Origin: Actinomycetota bacterium | GTDB lineage: Bacteria; Actinomycetota; Acidimicrobiia; Acidimicrobiales; RAAP-2 | Assembly (NCBI GenBank): GCA_009701115.1 | Contig: WLKR01000108.1 | Coordinates: 1 to 5,124, forward strand | DNA length: 5,124 nt | Direction of reading: 5' to 3' | Shown here: positions 1 through 5,124 of the stretch, piece after piece | Position numbering within the stretch: the first letter of the stretch is position 1 | Layout of the letters: each line of letters opens with the position of its first letter | Translations under genes and position numbers: made by a program | Notes under the pieces: model-generated | Databases searched by the model: none | The model's input: the letters and a program-made list of their open reading frames with translations, nothing else | Told to the model about the DNA's origin: nothing

Positions 1-36
1 CGTTGAGCGGCTTCGCCAAGACTTTTTCCTCACCAT
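1..36 (-). CDS. Start of the next gene, probably a PBP2/MrdA-type transpeptidase (only 12 codons visible)
   Basis: From the ATG at 36-34 the frame reads MVRKKSWRSRST and stays open to base 1. An alternative GTG at 33-31 overlaps the mreD TGA as GTGA, the same junction used between mreC and mreD. A GAGGG at 47-43 lies 6 nt before the ATG and 9 nt before the GTG, so both are feasible. The strongly basic N-terminus is what one expects before the single membrane anchor of a class B penicillin-binding protein. In actinobacteria and many other bacteria mreD is followed by the PBP2 gene and then rodA. The assignment rests on synteny and the basic start, not on any domain; another membrane or cytoplasmic protein cannot be excluded. 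Confidence 0.6.
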   Translation of the reverse strand, partial: MVRKKSWRSRST

Positions 37-542
37 CGATAGCCCTCAACGTCCCCAATAAGACGACGCCCAAGCATCGCCGTAATGCGAATCGCAATCG
101 CAAAAACTATGGCATTAACGACCATCGTGGACCCGAGGTCGCCACGCCAAAATTGGAGATTGCCAGAGAGGGTCGCACCAATAGTCAGAACCACTGGAGC
201 AAGAAAACCAACGGCGAGGCCAATCGCCGAGGGCATCCACCAGGCCGCCGCCTTGAAGTCACCAATGCCTTCGCGACCCAACTGCCCCGCGACGTATCCC
301 ACGAGGAGCCCGACAGCAATAAAGAGTCCAAACGGTGTGCTGACGTGGGCGTCAAAGAGTGCGCCCGTAGTCGCTCCCGCCACCATCGCCGGCGGAGTGC
401 CCCCCAGGAGACCAACGACCAGAGTCCATAGCCAAATGCCCATAATCACGACACCGCCAATCCGAAGATTGGAGAGGACCGACAATTGAATCGCCGTAAT
501 AACGATGCTGGACACAATCACGCGCACGACCCAGAGGTTCAC
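30..542 (-). CDS. mreD: Rod shape-determining protein MreD (start re-assigned to GTG at 542)
   Basis: Small polytopic membrane protein of the elongasome, thought to help assemble MreC with PBP2 and RodA. From the GTG at 542 it has 170 aa and is almost entirely hydrophobic: segments at about 4-23, 29-48, 51-65, 71-88, 103-124 and 140-157, probably five or six membrane passes. The block GATTGALFDAHVSTPFGLF at 56-74 is the recognisable MreD region (small residues, LFD, then a Pro-Phe-Gly turn). A longer version from GTG at 557 is possible, but the start at 542 is preferred because GGGAG lies 8 nt upstream (555-551) and the GTGA there gives a 4-nt overlap with the mreC stop, the classic coupling arrangement. 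The 557 start would overlap mreC by 19 nt and would have the GGGAG inside its coding region. The sequence is weakly conserved in this family, so position after mreBC is important evidence. Confidence 0.9.
   Translation of the reverse strand: MNLWVVRVIVSSIVITAIQLSVLSNLRIGGVVIMGIWLWTLVVGLLGGTPPAMVAGATTGALFDAHVSTPFGLFIAVGLLVGYVAGQLGREGIGDFKAAAWWMPSAIGLAVGFLAPVVLTIGATLSGNLQFWRGDLGSTMVVNAIVFAIAIRITAMLGRRLIGDVEGYRW
43..47 (-). promoter_or_regulatory. Ribosome binding site of the gene after mreD (GAGGG)
   Basis: GAGGG lies within the last codons of mreD, 6 nt before the ATG at 36 and 9 nt before the GTG at 33. It supports a real coding start at the window edge but does not by itself choose between the two codons. 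Confidence 0.6.
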
Positions 543-1357
543 GTACCGGGCTCCCACGCAATCACCGTGACGTACGCAAGATGCCGCAGATCCGCCACAG
601 GCTTCAGTTTGATGTCGTACGTCGTTGCACCTGGAGTAAGCGTTACGCCCGCGACTTTGGCCACGGGGAGGCCGGCCGGGAAGAGGCCACCGCGCAGTCC
701 GTTGGTCGCAAAGACCGTGCCCGGTGTCAAGGTGGCCTTCAGCGGAACAGCCGTCACGCTGAGATCGTGGTTGAGACCCCGACCACTCACGATGGCGTTG
801 ACTTTGCCGTCACCGAAGGTGCAACCGATCGAACTGGCTGCATCGGTCAGCAACTGAATCGTGGCACCATGCAGCGTCGTGGCGACGACCCGTCCGATCA
901 GACCACCGTTACCGACGACGGGCATGCCTACCAAGACGCCTTCATTCGTACCCTTAGAAATACCGATAGTGGCGATGAAGTTGGTTGGAGACCGCTCATT
1001 CACCTGGGCCGTGATGGTGGGCAGATCATTGACGTAGGGGACATCGAGAGCGGCCGAGAGTTGACGCAGCTGACGATCGATTGACGCTGACTCGTTGGCA
1101 CGTAGCTGGGCTTGACCGAGTTGGTATCGCAGTTGCTTGTTTTGCGCCACAATCTCGGAATAGTTGAGGGCACCCGACGAGAGGTGGCCAATAGGACGGG
1201 CAATGAGTTCTATTGTCCAGGCGAAGGGCGACACGATGACGTTGCCAGTTGAACGCAGTCCACTCATCACACCACCCGTGAATTGGAAAGCGCCCAACAT
1301 GACGGTGGCGACCACGAGTCCTCCCACCGCACGGCGTCGTCGCTTAGAAATTGCCAC
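539..1357 (-). CDS. mreC: Rod shape-determining protein MreC
   Basis: Bitopic membrane protein of the elongasome; its extracytoplasmic part is known to activate the PBP2-RodA synthase. The 272-aa product begins with a basic cytoplasmic stretch (KRRRR at 5-9) and one hydrophobic membrane segment at about 11-31. A predicted coiled coil follows at about 66-104, rich in Gln, Leu and Glu with heptad-like spacing (NYSEIVAQNKQLRYQLGQ). The paired beta-domain region then shows the family blocks NERSPTNF at 120-127, GISKGTNEGVLVGMPVV at 132-148, GLIGRV at 152-157 and GGLFPAGLPVAKV at 223-235. The start is GTG at 1357, three bases after the mreB TAG and in the same reading frame, with no clear Shine-Dalgarno, so it is probably translated by ribosomes terminating on mreB. 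The C-terminus is short (ends WEPGT), without the long Pro-rich tail some actinobacterial MreC proteins carry. Its TGA overlaps the mreD start. Confidence 0.95.
   Translation of the reverse strand: MAISKRRRRAVGGLVVATVMLGAFQFTGGVMSGLRSTGNVIVSPFAWTIELIARPIGHLSSGALNYSEIVAQNKQLRYQLGQAQLRANESASIDRQLRQLSAALDVPYVNDLPTITAQVNERSPTNFIATIGISKGTNEGVLVGMPVVGNGGLIGRVVATTLHGATIQLLTDAASSIGCTFGDGKVNAIVSGRGLNHDLSVTAVPLKATLTPGTVFATNGLRGGLFPAGLPVAKVAGVTLTPGATTYDIKLKPVADLRHLAYVTVIAWEPGT
551..555 (-). promoter_or_regulatory. Ribosome binding site of mreD (GGGAG), decides the start
   Basis: GGGAG lies inside the end of mreC, 8 nt before the GTG at 542. It favours that start over the in-frame GTG at 557, which lies upstream of it. 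Confidence 0.7.
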
Positions 1358-1360
1358 GGA

Positions 1361-2392
1361 CTATCGAGACTGCGTCGTCTTCAACATCTGGTTGAAGAAG
1401 TCAATCTCCTCGAGGCATCGTCCACTGCCGATAGCCACGCAATTCAATGGATCTGGGGCAATCACAATCGGCATGTTGGTCTCGGACTGCAGGCGAGCGT
1501 CAAGACCGTGGAGCAACGCACCACCACCGGTCAGAACGATGCCGCGCTCCATGAGGTCGGCAGCCAATTCTGGCGGTGTGCGGTCCAGGGTGACCTTTAC
1601 GGCGTCAACGATGGCCTGGACTGGCTCGCTGATGGCCTCACGAATCTGTTCCGTTGAGATAGAGACAGTCTTTGGCAGACCAGTAACGAGGTCTCGTCCA
1701 CGAATTTCTGCGCGAAGCTCTTCTTGTAGCGGGAATGCAGAACCCAGTTGAATCTTGAGTTCTTCAGCCGTGCGCTCACCTAGGGCCAGGCGGAACGTCT
1801 TCTTGACGTAGTCAACAATGGCTTCATCGAGCTCGTCTCCGCCCACGCGAATGGACTGACTAGTCACAATGCCACCCAGTGAGATCACGGCCACTTCGGT
1901 CGTACCTCCACCGATGTCTACAACCATGTTTCCTGTGGGCTCGCTGATCGGGAGACCGGCGCCAATGGCGGCGGCCATGGGTTCTTCGATGATGTATGCC
2001 TTGCGGGCACCGGCGTACTCAGCCGCTTCTGTCACAGCGCGCTTCTCGACACCGGTAATACCAGAAGGGACACAAATAACCATGCGCGGTTTAGCGAAGC
2101 GACGCTGGTGGACGCGATGAATGAAGTAGCGAAGCATCGTTTCACAGATATCGAAGTCGGCGATCACGCCGTCTTTCAGTGGGCGAATAGCCTGAATGTT
2201 GCTCGGCGTACGACCGATCATGCGCTTGGCTTCGGCGCCTACTGCGAGCGGCTTGCCCGTGAGGACATTGACGGCCACCACAGAGGGCTCGTTGAGGACG
2301 ATGCCGCGACCCTTGACGTACACCAAGGTGTTCGCTGTACCGAGGTCCACAGCCATATCGCGCCCGAGGAGATTAAACCGACTTTCGCCCAT
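1361..2392 (-). CDS. mreB: Rod shape-determining protein MreB (bacterial actin)
   Basis: Actin-like ATPase that forms membrane-bound filaments steering elongation-phase peptidoglycan synthesis. The 343-aa product has the full actin fold: phosphate-1 motif DLGTAN at 16-21, INTERDOMAIN-type [15 protein letters not shown] at 134-148 with the likely catalytic Glu136, phosphate-2 motif DIGGGTTE at 159-166, the LGGIV...[13 protein letters not shown] region just after it, and the adenosine motif LTGGGALL at 287-294. The protein lacks an obvious long amphipathic N-terminal helix ([13 protein letters not shown]), so membrane contact probably uses the hydrophobic loop known from Gram-positive homologues; that is inference. 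The ATG at 2392 is the only ATG start among the genes whose starts are seen here, and has AAGG 8 nt upstream. It follows an 86-nt spacer after ndk and is followed by mreC after 3 nt. It is MreB rather than DnaK or FtsA by length and motif spacing. Confidence 0.98.
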   Translation of the reverse strand: MGESRFNLLGRDMAVDLGTANTLVYVKGRGIVLNEPSVVAVNVLTGKPLAVGAEAKRMIGRTPSNIQAIRPLKDGVIADFDICETMLRYFIHRVHQRRFAKPRMVICVPSGITGVEKRAVTEAAEYAGARKAYIIEEPMAAAIGAGLPISEPTGNMVVDIGGGTTEVAVISLGGIVTSQSIRVGGDELDEAIVDYVKKTFRLALGERTAEELKIQLGSAFPLQEELRAEIRGRDLVTGLPKTVSISTEQIREAISEPVQAIVDAVKVTLDRTPPELAADLMERGIVLTGGGALLHGLDARLQSETNMPIVIAPDPLNCVAIGSGRCLEEIDFFNQMLKTTQSR

Positions 2393-2400
2393 GAATTAAA

Positions 2401-2404
2401 CCTT
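2401..2404 (-). promoter_or_regulatory. Ribosome binding site of mreB (AAGG)
   Basis: The transcript reads AAGG, then 8 nt (TTTAATTC), then the ATG at 2392. It is a short but well-spaced Shine-Dalgarno match and supports this start for mreB. Confidence 0.55.
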
Positions 2405-2411
2405 GTCTGAA

Positions 2412-2427
2412 GGCGCGAAGGTGCGCC
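2412..2427 (-). repeat. Small GC hairpin upstream of mreB
   Basis: GGCGC at 2412-2416 pairs with GCGCC at 2423-2427 around a 6-nt loop. It sits directly downstream of the 9-bp inverted repeat and about 19 nt before the mreB start codon. The bases after it on the transcript (TTCAGAC) are not a T-tract, so it does not qualify as an intrinsic terminator. With the larger repeat it could form a tandem structure in the mreB leader. Confidence 0.45.
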
Positions 2428-2430
2428 GAA

Positions 2431-2475
2431 GTACTACTAAGGCTAGGCGAAAATCAAGAAATTAGGTAGTAGTAC
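2431..2475 (-). repeat. Perfect 9-bp inverted repeat between ndk and mreB
   Basis: GTACTACTA at 2431-2439 is the exact reverse complement of TAGTAGTAC at 2467-2475, with 27 nt between the arms. On the transcribed strand the first arm begins 3 nt after the ndk stop codon. The stem is only moderately stable (four G-C pairs of nine), the loop is long, and no T-run follows, so a classic intrinsic terminator is unlikely. It could be a protein-binding site, an mRNA processing or protective structure, or chance. Confidence 0.6.
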
Positions 2476-2478
2476 GAA

Positions 2479-2889
2479 TTAGGCGAGATTTGGGAAGAAC
2501 AAGGCGATTTCACGGGCCGCGGCCTCGGGTGAGTCGGAACCGTGAATGAGGTTCTCCCCCATCTCTATGGCGAGGTCGCCGCGAATGGTGCCCGGAGCAG
2601 AATCCTTGGGATTAGTGGCACCCATGAGGTTGCGGACAACCTTGAACGTCTCACCGGGTCCCTCGATGACAAGGAGCAGGGCAGGACTGCGCGTGATAAA
2701 CGCTACGAGGTCGCTAAAGAAGGGCTTGCCGGCGTGTTCGCCGTAGTGCTGTTCGGCCGTAGCCCGGTCGATGGTTCGAAGCTCGGCCGCAACGACGCTG
2801 AGCTGCTTACGCTCCAGGCGAGCAACAATCTCTCCAATAAGACGGCGCTCAACGCCGTCAGGCTTAACGATGACAAAAGTGCGATCCAC
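2479..2889 (-). CDS. ndk: Nucleoside diphosphate kinase
   Basis: Transfers the gamma phosphate of ATP to other NDPs and dNDPs through a phosphohistidine, balancing nucleotide pools in the cytoplasm. The protein has 136 aa, the usual actinobacterial length. Visible are the N-terminal strand with VKPDGVERRLIGEI at 8-21 (Lys9 contacts phosphate), HYGEHAGKPFF at 48-58, Arg86 in the nucleotide site, Thr91, the Kpn-loop and following segment APGTIRGD at 98-105, and the active-site signature NLIHGSDS at 113-120 with catalytic His116. The C-terminus AAAREIALFFPNLA is typical. The start is GTG at 2889, 24 nt after the folC TAG and in the same frame as folC; no other start codon lies between that stop and the GTG. 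No clear Shine-Dalgarno is visible. All catalytic residues I can place are present. Confidence 0.98.
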   Translation of the reverse strand: MDRTFVIVKPDGVERRLIGEIVARLERKQLSVVAAELRTIDRATAEQHYGEHAGKPFFSDLVAFITRSPALLLVIEGPGETFKVVRNLMGATNPKDSAPGTIRGDLAIEMGENLIHGSDSPEAAAREIALFFPNLA

Positions 2890-2913
2890 GAATGAAAATC
2901 TAACAGAGGTTGA

Positions 2914-4239
2914 CTACCGGTGTTGATGGGGCAGCGCCAGGAGGCCCGCCCGAACATCACCAACTAAGTAGAGGCTCCCCGCCACGATGATTTGGTCATC
3001 TTCGCCCGAGAGTTCGCGGGCGTGTCGCACGGCCTCGCGAGGATCGAGCACCACTGTTGCGTGCGCCCCTCGGCTCACAATGAACTCCGCAATCAAGTCG
3101 GCTTTCTGCGTTCGCGGTGAAAGCGGTTCGCAAACTATGAACTCATCTACACCAATCGCTAATAGTGGCTCAATCATGTCGGCGATTTCTCGACCGGTCA
3201 GCATTCCAAGAACGACTCGACGCTGTCCAGCGAGATGAAAGGCTTCTTCCAATGTCTCAGCCAGAGAGATGACGCCGGCTGGATTATGGGCCCCGTCAAT
3301 CATGATGAGTGGGTAGTGCTCGAGCACTTCCATTCGACCGGCAATCGAGGCCAGCCCGAATACGGCTTCGACGACATCCTCGGTTAGGGCGCGGCCCAAG
3401 AAGGATTCCGTGGCGACAAGGGCCGTTAGGGCATTCATGCCTTGATGTATGCCGTGGAGTGTTAAGAGAACTTGGTGATACTCCCCCATGGGCGTGTGCA
3501 AGTCGAGCATTCGGCCGCCGACTGCAAGATCATTGCGCTCCAGGGCAAAGTCTCGGCCGAGTCGAATAAGCGGCGAACCCAGTTCGGCCACCCGGGCTTC
3601 GGCAATCTCGACCACGGTTTCATCGATCGTGCCAAGGACGGCGATGCCACTAGTGCGGAATATTCCCACCTTGTCTGACGCTATTTCGGCGACCGAGTTA
3701 CCAAGTACGGATGTGTGATCCAAGGAAACATTGGTCAACACAGAGACGTCAGCATCAATGACGTTCGTGGAGTCCCAGGTACCGCCCATGCCTACTTCGA
3801 TAACCGCGACGTCAACGCCCATATCCGAAAAGTGCAGGAAGGCCGCCACGGTGAGAAGCTCAAAACGAGTCAGGACGATCCCAGTGGCAGTCTCAACGTC
3901 GGCCAGCCGCGAAATCAGCATCGTGAACTGCTCATCGCGCACCGGTTCACCATTGAGGAGAATCCGCTCGTTTACCCGGTGCAAATCGGGGGACACAAAG
4001 GTGCCGACACTCAATCCCCACTCGTGCAGCAGATTGCTGATCAGCGTGGTCGTTGTTCCCTTGCCATTAGTCCCCGTCACGTGAATCTTCGAATAGTCGT
4101 GATGAGGGTCGGCGAGAGCCGCCAAAGTATCGTGAATCGGCTGCAGGGTGGGGATGTCCGAGCGGTTAGGGGCAACCTTTTCAAAGTCAATATGACTTTC
4201 CAACCACGCGTTCGCCTGAGCGAATCGAGCAAACCGCAC
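2914..4239 (-). CDS. folC: Folylpolyglutamate synthase / dihydrofolate synthase (FolC, Mur ligase family)
   Basis: Cytoplasmic ATP-dependent ligase that adds glutamate to folates; many bacterial members also make dihydrofolate from dihydropteroate. The 441-aa length is normal. Visible are the P-loop TGTNGKGT at 55-62 (usually ending GS; here Thr replaces Ser, conservative), the substrate loop SPDLHRVNERI at 83-93, VIEVGMGGTWDSTN at 146-159, SLDHTSVLG at 172-180, the lysine of SDKVGIF at 190 (the position normally carbamylated, usually within EKAGI), the HGIHQGMNALTAL block at 262-274, AGRMEV at 300-305 and the C-terminal domain motif DGAHNPAG at 315-322. The start is GTG at 4239, 4 nt after the clpX TAA; the first of those bases complete a second, out-of-use TAG directly behind the TAA. 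No good Shine-Dalgarno sequence precedes it, so expression probably depends on translation of clpX. The N-terminal run FAQANAWLESHI matches the family, supporting this start. Whether it has both activities cannot be told from sequence alone. Confidence 0.96.
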   Translation of the reverse strand: MRFARFAQANAWLESHIDFEKVAPNRSDIPTLQPIHDTLAALADPHHDYSKIHVTGTNGKGTTTTLISNLLHEWGLSVGTFVSPDLHRVNERILLNGEPVRDEQFTMLISRLADVETATGIVLTRFELLTVAAFLHFSDMGVDVAVIEVGMGGTWDSTNVIDADVSVLTNVSLDHTSVLGNSVAEIASDKVGIFRTSGIAVLGTIDETVVEIAEARVAELGSPLIRLGRDFALERNDLAVGGRMLDLHTPMGEYHQVLLTLHGIHQGMNALTALVATESFLGRALTEDVVEAVFGLASIAGRMEVLEHYPLIMIDGAHNPAGVISLAETLEEAFHLAGQRRVVLGMLTGREIADMIEPLLAIGVDEFIVCEPLSPRTQKADLIAEFIVSRGAHATVVLDPREAVRHARELSGEDDQIIVAGSLYLVGDVRAGLLALPHQHR

Positions 4240-4243
4240 GCTA

Positions 4244-5124
4244 TTAGCTGGCGCGACGGGCGCGCGTCGCTTTGCGCATCGTCAAGACGGGTGACTCTTC
4301 CTTGCGGACCGATGCAGCCGTCACGGTGCACCGAACGACATCCTTGCGCCCGGGCAGATCGAACATGGTGTCAAGAAGCACGTCTTCCAGGATGGAGCGC
4401 AGACCTCGGGCGCCCGTTCCGCGAGTGAGGGCCAAGACCGCGACCGCATCGAGCGCCTCTGGTTCGAACTCCAGTTCAACGCCGTCCATCTCAAAGACCC
4501 TCTGATACTGCTTAACGAGAGAGTTCTTGGGCTCCGAGAGCACTTGGACGAGCATCGATTCGTTGAGCTGCTGAACTGCGCCAATGACGGGCAGTCGGCC
4601 AATGAACTCTGGGATCAATCCGAACTTGACCAAGTCTTCGGGCAAGACGTGTTTGAAAATCGACTCTTCCTGCGAGGCCACCGTCTCCACGTTCTGTCCG
4701 AACCCGATGCTCTTCTTGCCGAGACGACGCTCAATGACCTGCTCGAGACCGGCGAACGCGCCGCCGACAATGAACAGGATGTTGGCGGTGTCGATCGTGA
4801 TGAATTCCTGGTGCGGGTGCTTGCGCCCACCCTGTGGCGGGACCGAAGCGGTCGTGCCCTCGAGAATCTTTAGAAGCGCCTGCTGCACCCCTTCACCCGA
4901 GACGTCACGGGTAATAGAAGTGTTCTCAGACTTCCGGGCGATCTTGTCGAGCTCGTCGATATAGATAATGCCGCGCTCGGCTCGCTTGACATCAAAGTCC
5001 GCTGCCGTCAGCAACTTGAGCAGAATGTTCTCAACATCTTCGCCGACGTAGCCGGCTTCCGTAAGAGCCGTGGCGTCAGCAATCGCGAAGGGGACGTTAA
5101 GCATGCGCGCCAAAGTCTGAGCCA
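4244..5124 (-). CDS. clpX: ATP-dependent Clp protease ATP-binding subunit ClpX, partial (N-terminus outside the window)
   Basis: AAA+ unfoldase that recognises tagged or damaged proteins, unfolds them with ATP and feeds them to the ClpP peptidase in the cytoplasm. The window holds the last 292 codons; the zinc-binding domain and Walker A lie beyond base 5124. Counting from the first complete codon (5122-5120), I see pore loop 1 GYVG at 24-27, Walker [11 protein letters not shown] at 52-61, the RKSEN pore-2 loop at 63-67, the [17 protein letters not shown] signature at 69-85, GGAFAGL at 120-126, the ClpP-docking IGF loop at 139-141, the arginine-finger region LIPEFIGR at 169-176 and sensor 2 GARGLRS at 237-243. 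The reading frame stays open to the window edge (codons AQT precede LARMLNVPF), so the TTG at 5113-5111 is an internal Leu codon, not a start. The tail is basic (KATRARRAS) and ends at TAA. The intact IGF loop predicts a ClpP partner elsewhere. Identification is very secure. Confidence 0.98.
   Translation of the reverse strand, partial: AQTLARMLNVPFAIADATALTEAGYVGEDVENILLKLLTAADFDVKRAERGIIYIDELDKIARKSENTSITRDVSGEGVQQALLKILEGTTASVPPQGGRKHPHQEFITIDTANILFIVGGAFAGLEQVIERRLGKKSIGFGQNVETVASQEESIFKHVLPEDLVKFGLIPEFIGRLPVIGAVQQLNESMLVQVLSEPKNSLVKQYQRVFEMDGVELEFEPEALDAVAVLALTRGTGARGLRSILEDVLLDTMFDLPGRKDVVRCTVTAASVRKEESPVLTMRKATRARRAS

Larger units (their letters stand above)
2393..2478 (-). promoter_or_regulatory. 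ndk-mreB intergenic spacer, possible mreB promoter/control region
   Basis: At 86 nt this is the only gap over 24 nt in the window and is the AT-richest part seen, so it is the likeliest site of a promoter for the shape genes. On the minus strand a TTGATT (2457-2452) resembles a -35 box, but the downstream candidates TAGTAC (2436-2431, 15-nt spacer) and TACTTC (2433-2428, 18-nt spacer) are poor -10 boxes. The spacer also holds the two inverted repeats listed separately and the AAGG site of mreB. Promoter activity is inference; read-through from ndk is equally possible. Confidence 0.35.

Noticed and set aside
1164..1751. Plus-strand open frame of 195 codons antisense to mreB and mreC
   Set aside because: The translation is Arg/Ser/Pro-rich without domain features, as expected for the complement of a GC-biased gene; MreB and MreC on the other strand fully explain the region.
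2412..2475. Intrinsic transcription terminator after ndk
   Set aside because: Hairpins exist but none is followed by a T-run on the transcribed strand, and the larger one has a 27-nt loop. They are kept as repeats only.
3715..4428. Plus-strand open frame of 237 codons antisense to folC and the clpX end
   Set aside because: It runs opposite two well-conserved genes, crosses their junction, and its translation shows no recognisable domain; it is a shadow of the minus-strand coding pattern.
5111..5113. TTG as a possible start of a short ClpX-like protein
   Set aside because: The frame stays open to the window edge and the upstream codons (AQT) continue the ClpX alignment; the gene is simply cut by the window.
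1..5124. A novel defence, mobile or otherwise undescribed system
   Set aside because: Every base outside short junctions belongs to recognisable core genes in a conserved order, all on one strand; no direct-repeat arrays, integrase or transposase fragments, tRNA genes or unassigned genes were seen.

Overview
The window is a compact, single-strand block of housekeeping and cell-shape genes. All seven coding regions lie on the minus strand, so transcription runs from base 5124 towards base 1. In transcription order they are clpX (5' end cut off by the window edge), folC, ndk, mreB, mreC, mreD, and the first codons of a further gene that by position should encode a class B penicillin-binding protein (PBP2/MrdA type).

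The organism is most likely a bacterium of the Actinomycetota. The reason is the gene order: folC, ndk and mreBCD followed by a PBP gene, with clpX just upstream, is the arrangement I recall from Streptomyces and relatives. The Ndk sequence also closely resembles actinobacterial Ndk in length (136 aa) and in its C-terminal half. Base composition is only moderately GC-rich (mid-50s percent, estimated by eye), well below Streptomyces. An mre operon implies peripheral wall synthesis, so probably a rod. Together with the tight packing this would fit a small-genome, possibly uncultured, aquatic actinobacterium, for example an acidimicrobial lineage; that finer placement is inference.

Layout: 4244-5124 clpX, C-terminal 292 codons; 2914-4239 folC, 4 nt after clpX; 2479-2889 ndk, 24 nt after folC; 2393-2478 an 86-nt spacer, the only real intergenic gap, holding a perfect 9-bp inverted repeat and a small GC hairpin; 1361-2392 mreB; 539-1357 mreC, 3 nt after mreB; 30-542 mreD, overlapping mreC by 4 nt (GTGA); 1-36 the start of the next gene, again overlapping. 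No stretch over 300 bases lacks a gene. No RNA genes, mobile elements, CRISPR arrays or attachment sites were seen.

Functionally there are two parts. ClpX (protein unfolding for ClpP), FolC (folate polyglutamylation) and Ndk (nucleotide balancing) are general metabolism and quality control. MreB, MreC and MreD with the PBP form the elongasome that directs lateral wall growth. The spacer between ndk and mreB is the likeliest place for a separate promoter or control point for the shape genes. I found no novel system; the points worth a second look are the contracted clpX-folC-ndk junctions, the ndk-mreB inverted repeat, the two GTGA couplings and the heavy use of GTG starts.
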